Below the pieces are notes generated by a model, which was given only the letters and a program-made list of their open reading frames with translations, made no database searches and was not told the DNA's origin. The position numbers and the translations under genes were made by a program. From positions 135,487 through 199,486 of the forward strand of contig NW_020170477.1 of assembly GCF_000524195.1 (NCBI RefSeq): DNA of 64,000 bases. The letters run 5' to 3'. This DNA comes from Echinococcus granulosus (taxonomy: Eukaryota > Platyhelminthes > Cestoda > Cyclophyllidea > Taeniidae). Each line of letters opens with the position of its first letter. Positions within the stretch are counted from its first letter, which is position 1. Positions 35,222 through 47,049 of the stretch are shown piece by piece.

Positions 35222-38084
35222 TTACTTTGACAAGGAAAGGGAGGACATTTTCTCCCCCAAGGCGTCTAAAAGTGACTCTAACGCGCTGTTCTGCTTTCGA
35301 TGCTGTGAGATGAGCAGAGCCAGGGGTTTTCTTATATGGACACCCAATTGATCTCCGTGGCGTTTGAGCAGAGACGCCACTAGGTCAACGACGGTGGCCA
35401 AATTCTGAGAATCACTGGCCTCCGTGTGGACTTTCCGCTCTACCGAGTCGCTTCGGTCGGGCTTAATAGCGCCCAAATGCAAGAGTATATGGTTTACGGC
35501 TCTCGCCGAAGGAAGAACAATAGAGTTGGAGACTTTGTCACTTTTCCGGGTCAGTGCAGCTAGAAGAAGGTCGCAGGCCAGATTTCGCAATGCGGGCAGG
35601 GAGGACTTCTGGCAAATCCGGAAGGCCAATCGCACAACGGACTCTGGTGAGGCTGACGAGATCTCCTCAAAGTTTAGTCTCAAATTGGGTGGGGACGACT
35701 GCTTAACCAACTTGTCTAGGGCAATAACAATTGAAATACACAGTAAAGTATTCTTCTTGTTCCTCTAAAACATTCGTCAAAATTAACTAATTTATAGGTC
35801 CCTGCATCGTCAAATCTGGCTTTTCGAAAATCAGAATAAAGCTAAATTTAACTATATATCAAGGGTAAATCAACCCACCAATCAAAGGCATAAGTTGATT
35901 ATCATTCTCCGTGTCAAGGAAAGCCGCCTTTAGTGATTCCAAAATGGATTTTTCATCGAAAGGTTGGAGTCGTGACAGCGTCGGTGTGGAAAAGAGCCCG
36001 GAGTATCCAAAGCTAGTGGACGCAGGCGACGTCGAGGCGCCTAATTTTGGAGGGGCGAAGAGTTTGCCGGAAATAGGTAGAGATGATTTGTTGCCAAATA
36101 AGCCACCCGATGAAGTTGAACCTGTCATATCTAATCCAGCGAACAGATTCACTCTGAGCTGGTTTTCCTTCTGCAGACTTGAAAGACAGGACAGGAAACT
36201 AAAACCACCAGCAGCACTAGTGCCAGATTGGTTGACCGATTCATTACCTTGAAGAGAGTAGAACAGCAATAGCGGAAGCAATGCAACAAAAGCTTTAAGG
36301 GTGCTGATGAGTCTACGCAGCGCGTTACACAAACATATATCCCCTTTATTATGAAAGACAAAATAGTTGATGGAATCATGTTTTACTACAATTAGCTCTG
36401 GAAGGACCCACAAGATTTGCCTATTATGTAGCCCCTCTTAGCTACTACAGATAAAGAAAGTCGTCACCAGTGAATCAAATGTACAATTTATAAACGCACC
36501 TGATGGTTTACTTGGTTTCTCAAAACTGTCCTTCATGACAGCAAAAGAGCTTTCCCGCCCATCGTCCCCCTCCTCCTCTTCCTCTTCGTTGCCATCCTCT
36601 CCCTTATCATTGTAGCTCTCTTGACTTCCGTCATCACTATCCGATTCCAGCTCATACTCCTCCCCGGCTACATCATCCCCGTTGTCACTGCCCATGTCCT
36701 CATTGAAGGCACGGTGATAGATATCCTCGTCTTCATCCCCCTCTTCTTCTTCACTTATCGACGGAACATCAGCCGCAATTGCATGTAGAAGATTCGCGGT
36801 AGTGAGGACTTGCAGGACATTCTCGACACCAGTGGGACCGAATTCGTTGGCATTTAATGAGAGGTGAGTTAGTTTGGATTTATTGGCCAGGCTGAAGGCC
36901 AAGAACACTGCAGCATCTCGTTTGATCTCGTTGCCGTAAAGACTCAGACGACACAGGTCTGGTACCACATCTTCACGTTCGAGATAACATGCCAAAACAC
37001 GACAACCCCGAGAGCGTATGAGACAATCATCAAGAATAAGCTCCTACAAATTAGATGAGAATGATACCCAGAGTAGTAACGAATGTAGCTATAGCTACAA
37101 ATGGGATAACAGCACCCGTCATTCTCCCAAAAATATTCAAATAAATTCCGGGAACGGACACATAACAAGCACAAAACAATGGTTAAGAGATAATCACACT
37201 CTGAGAGTGCGAACCTTGAGTTGAGGTATAGATTTTAAGATCCTAGCTATTTCAATACCTCCCTCTTCCTTTAGTGAATTATCAGATAAATTTAGCACAC
37301 GCATCTGAGTATTCTTTGAAATCGCGGAGGACAGAGCTTTGATCCCATCTGACCCGTGAATTCCGATACCATTTTGATACAGATGGAGCTGTAAGGAAGC
37401 GATAAATTTCAAAATTATCAGAGATGTACTTCTTTCAGCGATTGCATTTGAGAGAAGACATCAGCCAACAAGCACGCTCCAACATTTTCAAGACGATTGC
37501 GTCCAGCTGAAAAATATATTAGTTTAAGTCCTTTTCCATTGCTTTCCCTTATGCCTTTAGATAAAGCCTCAGCCAAATATTTAGCGCCCTGGTGCCCAAG
37601 GCCTTGGTTGTTCATGCGCAAAGCCTACACAATCAGATACCCAGTACACCCTTGCCTTTAACGTAAAACACGCTGGACTGCTCAGGAGATCAGTTACGCC
37701 TACAACACCTCGCGGACCAAATGCATTATCACTTAAATCGAGTTCAGTAAGTCGAGCACCAGATGACATTATGCCAACTGAAATTTGCTTCAGAGCGGGA
37801 GCGATTTCATCAGCCATACGACCTACAATAGTAACATTACTTCCAACCATACCTGTAAACATATCGCTGAACAGACATCTTCTTAAGTCTTTGTGACTTG
37901 ACAACTCGGAACCGATTGAGCATGCCCCATTCACGCCAATGGTGTTACCTGACAATCGAAGAGCAGTCATACATGGACTGTTTCTAAGAGCTTCCAAGAT
38001 GTTTTGCGCGTCTTCTTTGGTATCGACTTTAATTGATTTTCCGTCAAAATCGACAATGACACCGCCCTTTTGCTCCAAAGCCAT
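35222..38084 (-). CDS. RANGAP1: Ran GTPase-activating protein 1
   Basis: RanGAP1 stimulates GTP hydrolysis by Ran at the cytoplasmic face of nuclear pores and so sets the Ran gradient for nuclear transport. Exons: 37853-38084, 37656-37822, 37430-37624, 37215-37388, 36500-37043, 35879-36247, 35222-35715; 724 residues against 587 in human. The leucine-rich-repeat domain shows SDMFTG, ELDLSDNAFGPRG, AGRNRLEN, LNLSDNS and GNEIKRDAA. It is followed by a long Asp/Glu-rich acidic stretch, a family hallmark, then a Gly/Ser linker with GLFG and the RanGAP1 C-terminal helical domain (HILLHLG, NSALESLL). AIKPD falls where human has the SUMO acceptor LLKSE, so sumoylation is possible but the match is imperfect. 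The extra length is mostly in the acidic and Gly/Ser linker. ATG at 38084 is preceded by AAAA. Three introns are extremely short. Confidence 0.95.
37389..37429 (-). other. 41-base intron in RanGAP1
   Basis: GTACAT...CTTACAG. Removal joins SLKE to LHLYQNG, matching human LEEVHMPQNG. Reading through stops at an in-frame TGA after four codons. Confidence 0.9.
37625..37655 (-). other. 31-base GC-AG intron in RanGAP1
   Basis: The exon ends AAAG and the intron reads GCAAGG...GTGTAG. Removal joins FTLK to ALRMNNQG, matching human FTLQELKLNN residue for residue. It is not a multiple of three, so it must be spliced. A GT donor six bases further in would give a 25-base intron and two extra residues, which fits the family less well. 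Confidence 0.82.
37823..37852 (-). other. 30-base stop-free intron in RanGAP1
   Basis: GTATGG...TTGTAG. Removal joins DMFTG to RMADEIAPAL, matching human DMFTGRLRTEIPPAL without a gap. It is a multiple of three with no stop codon, so if retained it would add ten residues. Confidence 0.82.
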
Positions 38085-38512
38085 TTTTGGGAAATGAAGC
38101 AGGCTAACCAATAGCCTATTATGTAGGTCAATTTATGCGTGTTTAAATGTGAAATAGACTATTACAAAACGTTGCTTGTCTTAGCTTCTCACCTTTAGAA
38201 AAGATGTAAAATGTCTCAAGAACCACAAGACTTTCCATTTTAGCACTAATGTTGCATTAAAATATACTCTTCACTTCATAAAACATTTTACCCTCAAAAT
38301 ATATTATCCACTACTTTTTCGGAGATAAGAGATTTTTACTCTACCAGATAAAAGCCTTGTCTCAGATGCTCTATTTTCCAAAACATGTGTGTAATTTTAC
38401 ATTCAGGAACCCAAATGTTTGAGAAATATTTAGACCGAAGTGCACAAGATCGAAATATTTTCGAACATGCTAAAATTGTGTATTGATATGCTTCATCCCT
38501 ATTGTAATACGG
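38085..38512. other. 5' flank of RanGAP1
   Basis: AT-rich; presumably the RanGAP1 promoter. No motif assigned. Confidence 0.4.
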
Positions 38513-38701
38513 TTGTGGTATATCCTTCGGTATTGGTGAGGCGCCACTTTTGAATTCTTGAATTTGCCTTCTTGTACCTCGCTGGGTGGGCTGGCCTTCG
38601 GGCCATGCCAGTAGCCCAACCACCTTCTCTGTGCTGAATATATATATTCTGCCCGAGTATTGCGTCTTCTTTCGTCTTTGGGGAAGTCTCGGGACGCTAC
38701 A
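38513..38701 (+). mobile_element. Solo LTR of the TRIM-like family, 189 bp
   Basis: Starts TGTAATACGG and ends GGGACGCTACA, with no internal region attached. It is flanked by CTAT on both sides (38509-38512 and 38702-38705), a 4-base target duplication that fixes the ends of the LTR. It probably arose by recombination between the LTRs of a complete copy. Confidence 0.85.
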
Positions 38702-39748
38702 CTATTGCTCCTTTGAAACTGCACAGCCTGAAAATTCTGGCACCCTAAATTGCTGTATTTCCAAGCACAAATATCGGTTTTTTTGCATGCCATCCATAAC
38801 TCTCTCCATAATGTTATGCTAATACATCATATCTCAATAAGTTTTGATGTTCAATCAAGGTGCTTGAAGTTTGATAAATATGAGTAGAGTTCAAAACTTC
38901 TGTAGAACAGTGAAATTCGTCTTCTAAATCGCCTTTGCATGGGTTATATCCTGCCTAATTTTTTCAAGCAAGATGTTTAGATTATAGTCACAGCAGTAGG
39001 GCCTGCTAAAGTTGTAAAGAGTGGCCGAAGGCTGTAAAAAGAAGATGGGCTAGATTACACCACTATGTTGCTCAGCCCTACCCCCATAACTGCACAGAGA
39101 ATGAGTGAATCAAAATACTAAAGCAGCAAATGTATAGATTTTGCTCTAGTCAGTGTTTGTGACGTTGATACTGCTCAGAGGGCTGGGCCTTAGTCAAAGC
39201 AGTATGCTGTCACGTTAATCATAAACAATAACTAAAAAAGATCCGCCCTTTGGTTCTAACACTCCCGCTTTATGGGAAATGAAAGTCGCAAACGCAGTTG
39301 TATTCATTTGGGAACCCTTCGTTGCGAGTACATGTTATTTTATGGCTTCACCATACGGTCATGATCCCTGTGATGACCCTGGCCACACGCACGCGTGGAG
39401 CCTTAATTATTACCTACCGTGTGCTGATGACTAATTTTTCCATATCATTAACCCTTTACGCTTGGTGAAACCACCGAAATGTGCCAAACAGCCTTAAAAG
39501 CTAAGGATGCTAAAGTTATCTGTACATTTAAACATGTAATTTATCCAAGTCTTTCCCAATATTGAAAAGATGGAGATAGTTTTTGACAGGTTTCAGAGGT
39601 TCTTGAGGGTGGTCAGATCAGTTTTAAGAGATTTCAAGTGCTCCATTCGCAACATTTAAAAGTGTACTTACAAATTTAAAGTGCCCCATACAAGATGACT
39701 TCAATTTATTAAGCTTTGGTTACATGGATGGCTCATCTGAAATTTTGA
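38702..39748. other. Intergenic sequence
   Basis: About 1 kb, AT-rich. No gene or repeat recognised. Confidence 0.4.
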
Positions 39749-39948
39749 TGCGCAATTATTAGGTTATTTGTTCAAATCTCTGTTTCGGTAACGAGCAACT
39801 GAAGGCCTCCGCCATTGTGCCTTCGCCGTATTGCCTAGTCCCTTGGTCACGTCAGTATACTCAAGCCCTGCTCTACGTCGACAGTACATATCCTGCCCTA
39901 GTGTTATGGCTTCTAACGCCATAAGGAGTATCTCAGAGCGATACGTCA
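39749..39948 (+). mobile_element. Diverged TRIM-like LTR with start of the internal region
   Basis: Aligns with the other LTRs through TCTGTTTCGGTAACGAGC, GCCATTGTGCC and GGCTTCTAACGCC. A degenerate primer-site block AGCAACAAGAAGC follows. The internal region is lost after about 70 bases. Confidence 0.6.
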
Positions 39949-40024
39949 GTAGCAACAAGAAGCAAACCCAACCTTGAAGGGCTACTGTCCTATTACTACT
40001 GTTGGATGATAAGCGCTGGAATGA

Positions 40025-40190
40025 CAAAAGAAGACGTAATGCTTGGGCAGAATATGTATTGTCGACCTGCGGAGGGACTCGCGGGCAACTGGGATGGCAT
40101 AGATAATAGTCTGCCTGGTAGGGGTACGATGACGGAGCTTCTTAGTGGCTAGTTACCAAAATCTCGAGCTAAAAAAATGAGTATTACGAT
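40025..40190 (-). mobile_element. Inverted TRIM-like LTR fragment
   Basis: GGGCAGAATATGTATTGTCG followed by GGCATAGATAATAGTC and ending near GTATTACGA: the family LTR in minus orientation. It sits about 75 bases from the plus-oriented LTR, so the two form an inverted pair. Confidence 0.6.
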
Positions 40191-40204
40191 ACCTAGTGAT
40201 AAAA

Positions 40205-40440
40205 TGCTAACATAGTATAATGCGTGTTTGTTTAAATATCACTCTTCAGTTGAGAAACGGTCAGTTTACGCCATCCACGTGACGTAGCGGATGCATTTAC
40301 TTCCTGATGAGGAAACGAACTTCGATCCCCTTTCAACATCACTGTTCAAATAAAGTGCTAATCCTCGACACAATCCTCTCGTTCCAAGGGTACGGAACCA
40401 ACAGAGGGGATACGGAGACGCTGAATCAATATAGCAACAT
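40205..40440 (+). repeat. Dispersed repeat family 2
   Basis: Starts near GCGTGTTTGTTTAAATATC, contains GATGAGGAAACGAACTTCGA and ends near GAGACGCTGAATC. Same order as the copies at 3880 and 6600. It begins within 20 bases of the end of an LTR fragment. Confidence 0.6.
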
Positions 40441-40811
40441 CTGTAAAAGTGCCAGTACTTTCGCCTTTTAATTAAGTTGATCACAGTTTATCTGTTTATA
40501 TATATATTAAGATACAATTAATCGTGAATACATTCTATAAGCAAGGCGATAGAGATTGCATCAGAGTAATTGACGTCTGTTGATCAGTTTGAAGAAATTG
40601 AATTTCTAGTTAAAAGACAAAATTATTGCTTAAATAGGTGAACAAAGGAAAGGTGTTGTGGATGTTTCTTTAATATAATTCCGCGCGTATTGTAATAATT
40701 TTCCCCATCATTCGCGAATACTCTCAATTCAATGCCCAAAAGGGCGTTAAAAGCAGATGCGCATCTTTCAAAATGCAATGCCTTCAGTCGTAATGACGGA
40801 AAACTAGAACA

Positions 40812-41015
40812 AAATGTAATACGTGTTTGTTTAAAAGCATCTTTTAGGCATGAAACAGTCAGTATACATAGACCTCTCTCCTGAGCAGGCGCCATTGTCC
40901 ACTGAGGGGGTGACAAACTCTGACCACCCTTCAACCATGATTCCTTGTACACCACTGTATTACTTCGTGGATAAAACCTATCCTCTTTGATTCAATCCGC
41001 TCATCCCAAGAATGT
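40812..41015 (+). repeat. Dispersed repeat family 2, diverged copy
   Basis: Starts near AATACGTGTTTGTTTAAAAG and shares the CGCCATTGTCCACTGAGG block and the GACCACCCTTCAACC stretch with the family. Ends approximate. Confidence 0.45.
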
Positions 41016-43988
41016 AAATGCATTTTGCATAATTAATAAGTCACTTTACCTTTGGTGCATACACTTCTACTTATAAGTGTAGACAACATCTAGGATTATC
41101 TATGATGTTGGAAAGAGGTTTCCCTAGTTAATGTGTCATTACCAAGGTTACACTGTCTAGAGGCGTTATGACTGTCGAATTCAACCAATGTTGGGACACG
41201 TTCTGAGAAAATGATATTTAACACAATTCTACAAATAATACGCAACTCCTTGTTGGTTAACATTGATCCAACTTCCAGGAAAAAGACCACATGTCTCTGC
41301 TAGTCGCGCTTGTGCTCTTATGTTCTTATCTCCGTTGATATACTTATGCTAGCATAACCCTTAGGAATCAAGTTCCTAATTTCAGCGATAATATCAGTAG
41401 GAATATTAACTTTATTCAACTGGTCAGAAGTAGTAGCCGTGTTTATTTTTAGAACTAATAACTTCCAAATGATTCTCTAAAGGAAAAATAGCAAACTTTT
41501 GGTGAGGTAGTTATTGCGCGCCTGTATTTGGGGATTCCACAAGTTTTGATGGGATTTCATTCTTAGACGTTTCCAAAAAAGGCTATTCTTTAACCGGAGT
41601 TTATCGTACAGTACACAAAAAAGTCCCAAATTTCTTTATAGAACGAAAACAGTAAAATCTTGGTCCAAAAAAGTGAACAATAATAGACACATCTCGTAAG
41701 CATTCGAATTTCCTTAAAGACTAAGTTTTACTTCATCCATGGACACATCCGTACATGACACGTATAGATACTTTCGTGGAATGAAATTTATTTGTCCACT
41801 TTTAAAACAGGCCAATTTAAAGAAATGCAACCACGTTGCTTGTTTCAGTTGTCTAGAATTGATATTTTTAAAGAGCCATGAAGAGGAGACCGAAACGATT
41901 TTTTGTTGAAATCACTTCGTCCTTTGGCATGGCCCGTTTAGATGATAGAGCACATAAATAATCCCGTCTAGAAGAAGGTCACTTCGCTACTCGAGCATGA
42001 CGCGTTGCGAAACTTTCGTTGTTTCGCTCTCCTACCTCCTGTTTCGGATCCTTGCGTTCAGGAGATTGTCTGGAGGAAGATTTCTTTTATTGCGTAGTAT
42101 GGGGAGTTTACAAATTACCGAAAGTTTTTCGGGGGATCAGTATTCGCTCTCTTAGGGGAATGGTCTGTATGCATTGACTATTGGTCGTTTAAACGATAGT
42201 TGCAAACAACCAAACAACCAAATATTGTTCTCACTCAAAATTCCAGTAATTTTTCTGGAGAATATCCTGGCCCTATGAACCAGATTTCACACTGGCATCT
42301 ATTACCTACCCTAGCCTAGAAGGTCTATCAGTCGTAATTCCTCTTAAACATGTAATCAAATTTATACCCAGTTAATTAACTTGTATTTAATTCCTGTATG
42401 AAGTGTAAATTCACAGCGGTTGAAACATCTCGGACAGATTAATAGGAATGAGATTTTGGAAAGACTACCATTTAATTAGCCACAGCAGACGTTGATAAAA
42501 TTTGCAATTCAACGACAAGCACAGACACAGTCTGCAGATCATCATCATAGCTCTCAAGTTCCTCTTGGGGACTTTATAAGGAGTACGAGTCTAGAAACAG
42601 ATTCATTTTCAACGTAAAGAAATGCTGAGATGGTAGCACTAGCAGGGTTCTGTGACATTGATACCAGGGCCGAATTTCAGGTGCTGAAAAGTATGCATAT
42701 TCCAATCCATACCTGAAGTAAACATCGTTTGAACACACGGGTGTTGTCTATACAGTAGCATTATGAATTTAACATCACCATTCCTTCCGCATCACGTCAT
42801 GAAGAGAACAAAGAAGCGCGGCACCAGATGGATCGCTCAAAGTGCAGTTTTATATGCCCCAATTGAATAAACGCTACAGCAGGATTTATAAACACGTAGA
42901 GAATCACATTGACTGGCATTTATTCTGAACACGTCAGCTGGGAATTTCAGCAAATTCATTGGGTCTAGAAAGGAGAAAGTCGGACAGGACAGGATATCAT
43001 TTTTTGTTAGTGTCTTGTTGTTACTCCTGAAACAACAAATTTTAGCTAAACATGGCAAAGCCATTATAAAATAATATCCATGGGATGGCAAAAGTCTTAG
43101 AAGTCCAAGTGGAAATAGGAAAAGCCGAACAGACGCCATAATGTTAAAATAACTAAACTTAGACCCAATGGCCGCCTCTATTTTGTGTGCGGCCACAGCT
43201 TCGGAAAACTCCCATCAAACGGCTGTGCGAAGAACTAATTATGCATTCCTTGAATAGAAATGTTTTTTTTGGAAATCCTAACCGCGTTCTTAATGGTAAT
43301 CAGGGCTAAAGACAGAGACAATGCGAGACGCTTCATTTAACCAACTTTTCTCAATCACATTAAACAGTGCATCAATTTATCGGCAAGTTTCATCCGACAT
43401 AACTTTGAACATCGTAAACAAAACTAATGTAAACAATGATGAATAATTGAGCATCTTGGTACGAAGAGCCTGTAAACTTTCATAGTAAATTTGCTTCAGG
43501 CTACCCCTTCATAATACGATGGAAAAGAGCAGGAAGGGGGTAGGTTTTAAACTAGCTTTCACCGCAAAATTTGCTTTTACACGTTGGACGATGCTAAAGT
43601 GACCGGCAATTTGGAACTGTTAAACAAATTCCGCCTCTCACCTTTAATGGCCTTTAGAAGTAATAATTTAACCTCTTGACACGGTCACGACCGTCATGTA
43701 GTGAGACTTCGCGTTGGGGACATCAACAACAAAATCACGTCTTCCTCTAAAATACAACCTTACAACGTGTAATTCAAAGGCAGGACATTGTAAGGCAGTA
43801 GAAGGGAATGCCCTGGAGTAATAGTGAATAAGTAGCTGCAATAACAAAACATCTCTTGTAAAAAGGAGTTCTTTTAAGAAAGTGAAAATCATAAGTATAT
43901 GATGAGGCTAATGATGGCAGGAGATGATTAGCGTTTTTGTTTTTTATTTTGAGCAAGCTTGTCAGGATTACAAACAGAGAGGTGATTC
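41016..43988. other. Intergenic sequence
   Basis: About 3 kb without a recognisable gene. A 119-codon minus-strand frame at 42837-43196 has no family resemblance and is not called. Confidence 0.4.
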
Positions 43989-44925
43989 TGTGTTACGCTA
44001 AACGTTTGTTTAACGCTCGGTTTTGGTGAGGAGCCACTTAGAGGTTCCGTCATTGTACCTCCGCCAGGTAGCCTGGTATCCGGGGTATGCCTGTAGACCC
44101 AAGCCCTGCTGTTGGTCGACAAATCATATTTCTCCTGAGTATAATGCATTGTTTCGTCGTTTAGGAAGCCTGGAGAAGCCGTAATGTTGGCTGCAGAATG
44201 AGAACTCAATCTCCGGAGAAAAAAAGTGATGCAGATGGGAGAATTAGTGACGACGCATAATAGAAGGGCTGGAAAAGACGTCTACCTTCGGCGAATACGT
44301 TGGTTCCGTGGTCTGAAGGAAAGCTATTAATAAATGCAGCGACACTAACCGTGAACAATCTAGAAATAGTTCGCTACGGAGCTATCCACGATGTCTGTAT
44401 GAAGATATCAATGTGAACTCTTGATACCTCCTCCACATTTCTATTAGCTGGATGAAATCCAGACAGGTATGAATGAGCAGCACTGAGGTGAAAATAGACA
44501 CAAATCTTTATTCCCGCGAAATTATGCTAGCGCTCCTGACAATCGATGGATACTCGAGACGGCCAGCACTTTCCTCCTAACCCGAATCCAATTCCAAAAC
44601 AGGACCAAACTCCAGATTTTAGCGGAATTCCCAAAGGGTTCAGTGGCGCAGCAGTCAGATAACTTCTCGGTTGCATGGGGATTCGATGACTGGCGCGGTT
44701 GGCTCATGGGTGTTTACCTCACAGCACCAATTACATTGTGGTGGCTAACGTAGGGCAGTGACCAAGGGGAGTGCCAGGGACGAAGCTCAAAAGTGGAGAG
44801 GGGCTATGTAGAGTTTATTTTAACTCTCGGTCATACCTTTGGGCGGAAGTACAATGGCCTTGCACATCAGTACCCGCGTAATCAAAACAAAGAGCTAAAC
44901 AAAAAACCGGTGTATTACGTTTGAG
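43989..44925 (+). mobile_element. TRIM-like element with truncated, inverted 3' end
   Basis: The 5' LTR (43989-44184) starts TGTGTTACG; GTTGGCTGCAGAATGAGAAC follows as primer-site block. The interior of about 620 bases aligns with the other copies and a purine tract (AAAGTGGAGAGGGGC) leads to the first about 25 bases of a 3' LTR at 44808. That is broken off and joined to a minus-oriented LTR end (about 44840-44922, ending GTATTACG). Confidence 0.65.
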
Positions 44926-45472
44926 TTAGGAAGATAAAATAAAAATAACTTTGGCAGTTTATATTCGATATGCTGCGTACACATTTGGTACAAACTGGCC
45001 CGCTATTGGAGAGGGCCATTCGCGTGTCGTTCATGTTCTTGAGTCACCAATGCCTAAACATTCATAAAAACAGCATCTACTTACTCCACGAAACAGAAAT
45101 TGCTTTAGCCACACTTTTCAATTGCCAAATCGCGAATGTTGGCCAGCGATTCGAGGTAACGTTGGAAGTTAAACATCGCCTTTTGTTAGGCGTCTTTAGC
45201 GGTCTGACTTCCCTACCTTTGCACAATGCTGTCTGGATCGCACTCGCTGACATCCTGTAAGAAGCCCCAACAATCAAACCCACAGTGGACCAAGAGAGGA
45301 TTGATTTTAAGAGCGGATATGCTGTGTAATCATCAGGGAAATTTTATGAACCTTTACAAAACAATAGTACAAACGGGTTAAGAGGATGTGTTGTGAAAGC
45401 ACTAGAGAGGATCCGTAGTCCTTCAAAATAGTAGAGCGCTCTTCATGGTTGTTTAGAATCCTTGCAAACAAT

Positions 45473-45668
45473 AGCGTAACACGTTGACTGTTTAACTCTC
45501 AGTCTTAGTAATGAGGCAGTTAGGGCCCCGCCATTGTACCCCCACTGGGTGGCATGGTCTTCAGGCCGTGCCAGTAGCCCCCCAGCCCTTTCCTACGTCG
45601 GCGAATAAATATTGTGCCCAAGTATTATGTCTTCTTTCGGCTTCATCGAAGCCTCAGAAAGCTGCTTT
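45473..45668 (+). mobile_element. Diverged solo LTR of the TRIM-like family
   Basis: Aligns through GACTGTTTAACTCTCAG, CCACTGGGTGGCATGG, GCCAGTAGCCC and TATGTCTTCTTTCGGCTTCA. No internal region follows. Ends approximate. Confidence 0.6.
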
Positions 45669-45947
45669 AGGTTCATGTTGTTCGTCCAAAGTTCCAGTAG
45701 TTTACCACTACTGATATCCAAACCTTTTTTCGGATCCTCGGAAAGTGATCAGTTCAGTTACCTGCTTAGTCAATAATAATGTTTAAAATTTTGTTTATAA
45801 TTAAAAAAATGCTACTGCTTAGGTGCTCAAGGGCTTTTTAAAACTACCTTGTTAGCGTCTACCTTTTGAAACATCATACTTCCTCTCCAACCTAAGGATG
45901 CATGATGTGACGACTATGTGGTTACAACTGGTTACTGAGGTGGCAAT
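45669..45947. other. Short intergenic spacer
   Basis: Nothing recognised between two oppositely oriented LTR copies. Confidence 0.4.
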
Positions 45948-47049
45948 TTTACCTCCTAGGGACTTCCTTGAAGAAGAAAGAAGGCAGTATGCTGGGGCAA
46001 AATATGTATTGCCAACCAACAGAATGGGTTTGAAGCTACTGCAATGACCCGGAGGCCACGCTGTTCAGTGGAAGTACAATAGCGGAGCCCCTCAATAGTC
46101 CGTTACCAAAAATGAGTTAAACAAATAGTTAACGTATTGTGTATCCCATTTCTTTTTTTGAGTGTCATTCCCTTCGCTCCCATTGGTCAGCCTCCTGCCT
46201 CAGCCATTGCAGCGTAATGCGTGCTGTGGGAAAAACAACCACGAACCAACTGCGCCGGCGTCGTATTTGCGCGCAACTGAGATATTTGACTGCTACGTCA
46301 CTGACCCCTTTTGGGGATTCTACCGGATCGGGAGTTTTAACCTGTTTGGGAAATGTAGGAAGAGAAAGAGGAAAGTGACGGCCATCACTTATATCCAACG
46401 CTAGTCGTAGGGACACTGGCCCAAAAGCAGTCATTTAATAAAGGAAGGGGTTTAAAATGGTTTCATGGAGGTAGAGCTTCGCGCCTATTCCTCGTTGCGA
46501 CTTTGTTCTCATTTCAGTGCTGCCCAACCCTATCCATCTGTGTTCTCCCGAGCTAGTAAAGTAGTGGAGGTACCGCGTGTTCACAGCATTGACACCTTCA
46601 TACTGACACCGTAAAAAGCATTGTAAATAACTTTTCCAGCTGATTCATGGCTAGTGTAGCTTCAGTCTTCCATAACGTTCCTACAGAACGCGAAACAAGG
46701 ACAGTTACGGAGGTTAGGGTACCATTTCTACCCCTTCCGTTTGGGTTGTCACCGATTCTCCCATCTGCAGAATATGCACTTCTTCCACCCAGCTGAGATT
46801 TTTTCACCCAGCAGAAAACATCAGGATAGATCTCTCCAGATATTGGGTTCTCATTCTGCTGCCAACAGTATGGCTTCTCCAGACTTCCCAAAAGACGAAA
46901 CATTAAAATATGCTAGGACAGAATATGTATTGTCGACCAAGAGAAGGGTTTGGGTCTACTGGTATGACGCGGAGGTCAGAGCGTCCGGTAGAGCCCCTAG
47001 TTGACCCGTCACGAAAGCCAAGTATTAAACAAACAACTAACGTATTACA
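45948..47049 (-). mobile_element. TRIM-like LTR element, full length, minus orientation
   Basis: LTRs at about 45948-46138 and 46858-47049; read on the minus strand the right-hand LTR starts TGTAATACGTTAGTTG. Next to it lies TGTTGGCAGCAGAATGAGAA, the primer-site block. A pyrimidine-rich CCATTTCTTTTTTTG next to the left LTR is the complement of a polypurine tract. The interior has no coding frame. Total about 1.1 kb, like the copies at 15536 and 17301. Confidence 0.72.

Noticed and set aside
42837..43196. 119-codon minus-strand frame
   Set aside because: Hydrophobic and Cys-containing but without family features; lies in AT-rich spacer and is probably chance.
44970..45260. 96-codon plus-strand frame with TTTGGCAG before it and GTAAGA at its end
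   Set aside because: Splice-like borders make it a weak exon candidate, but the antisense strand is also open and the product is unrecognisable.
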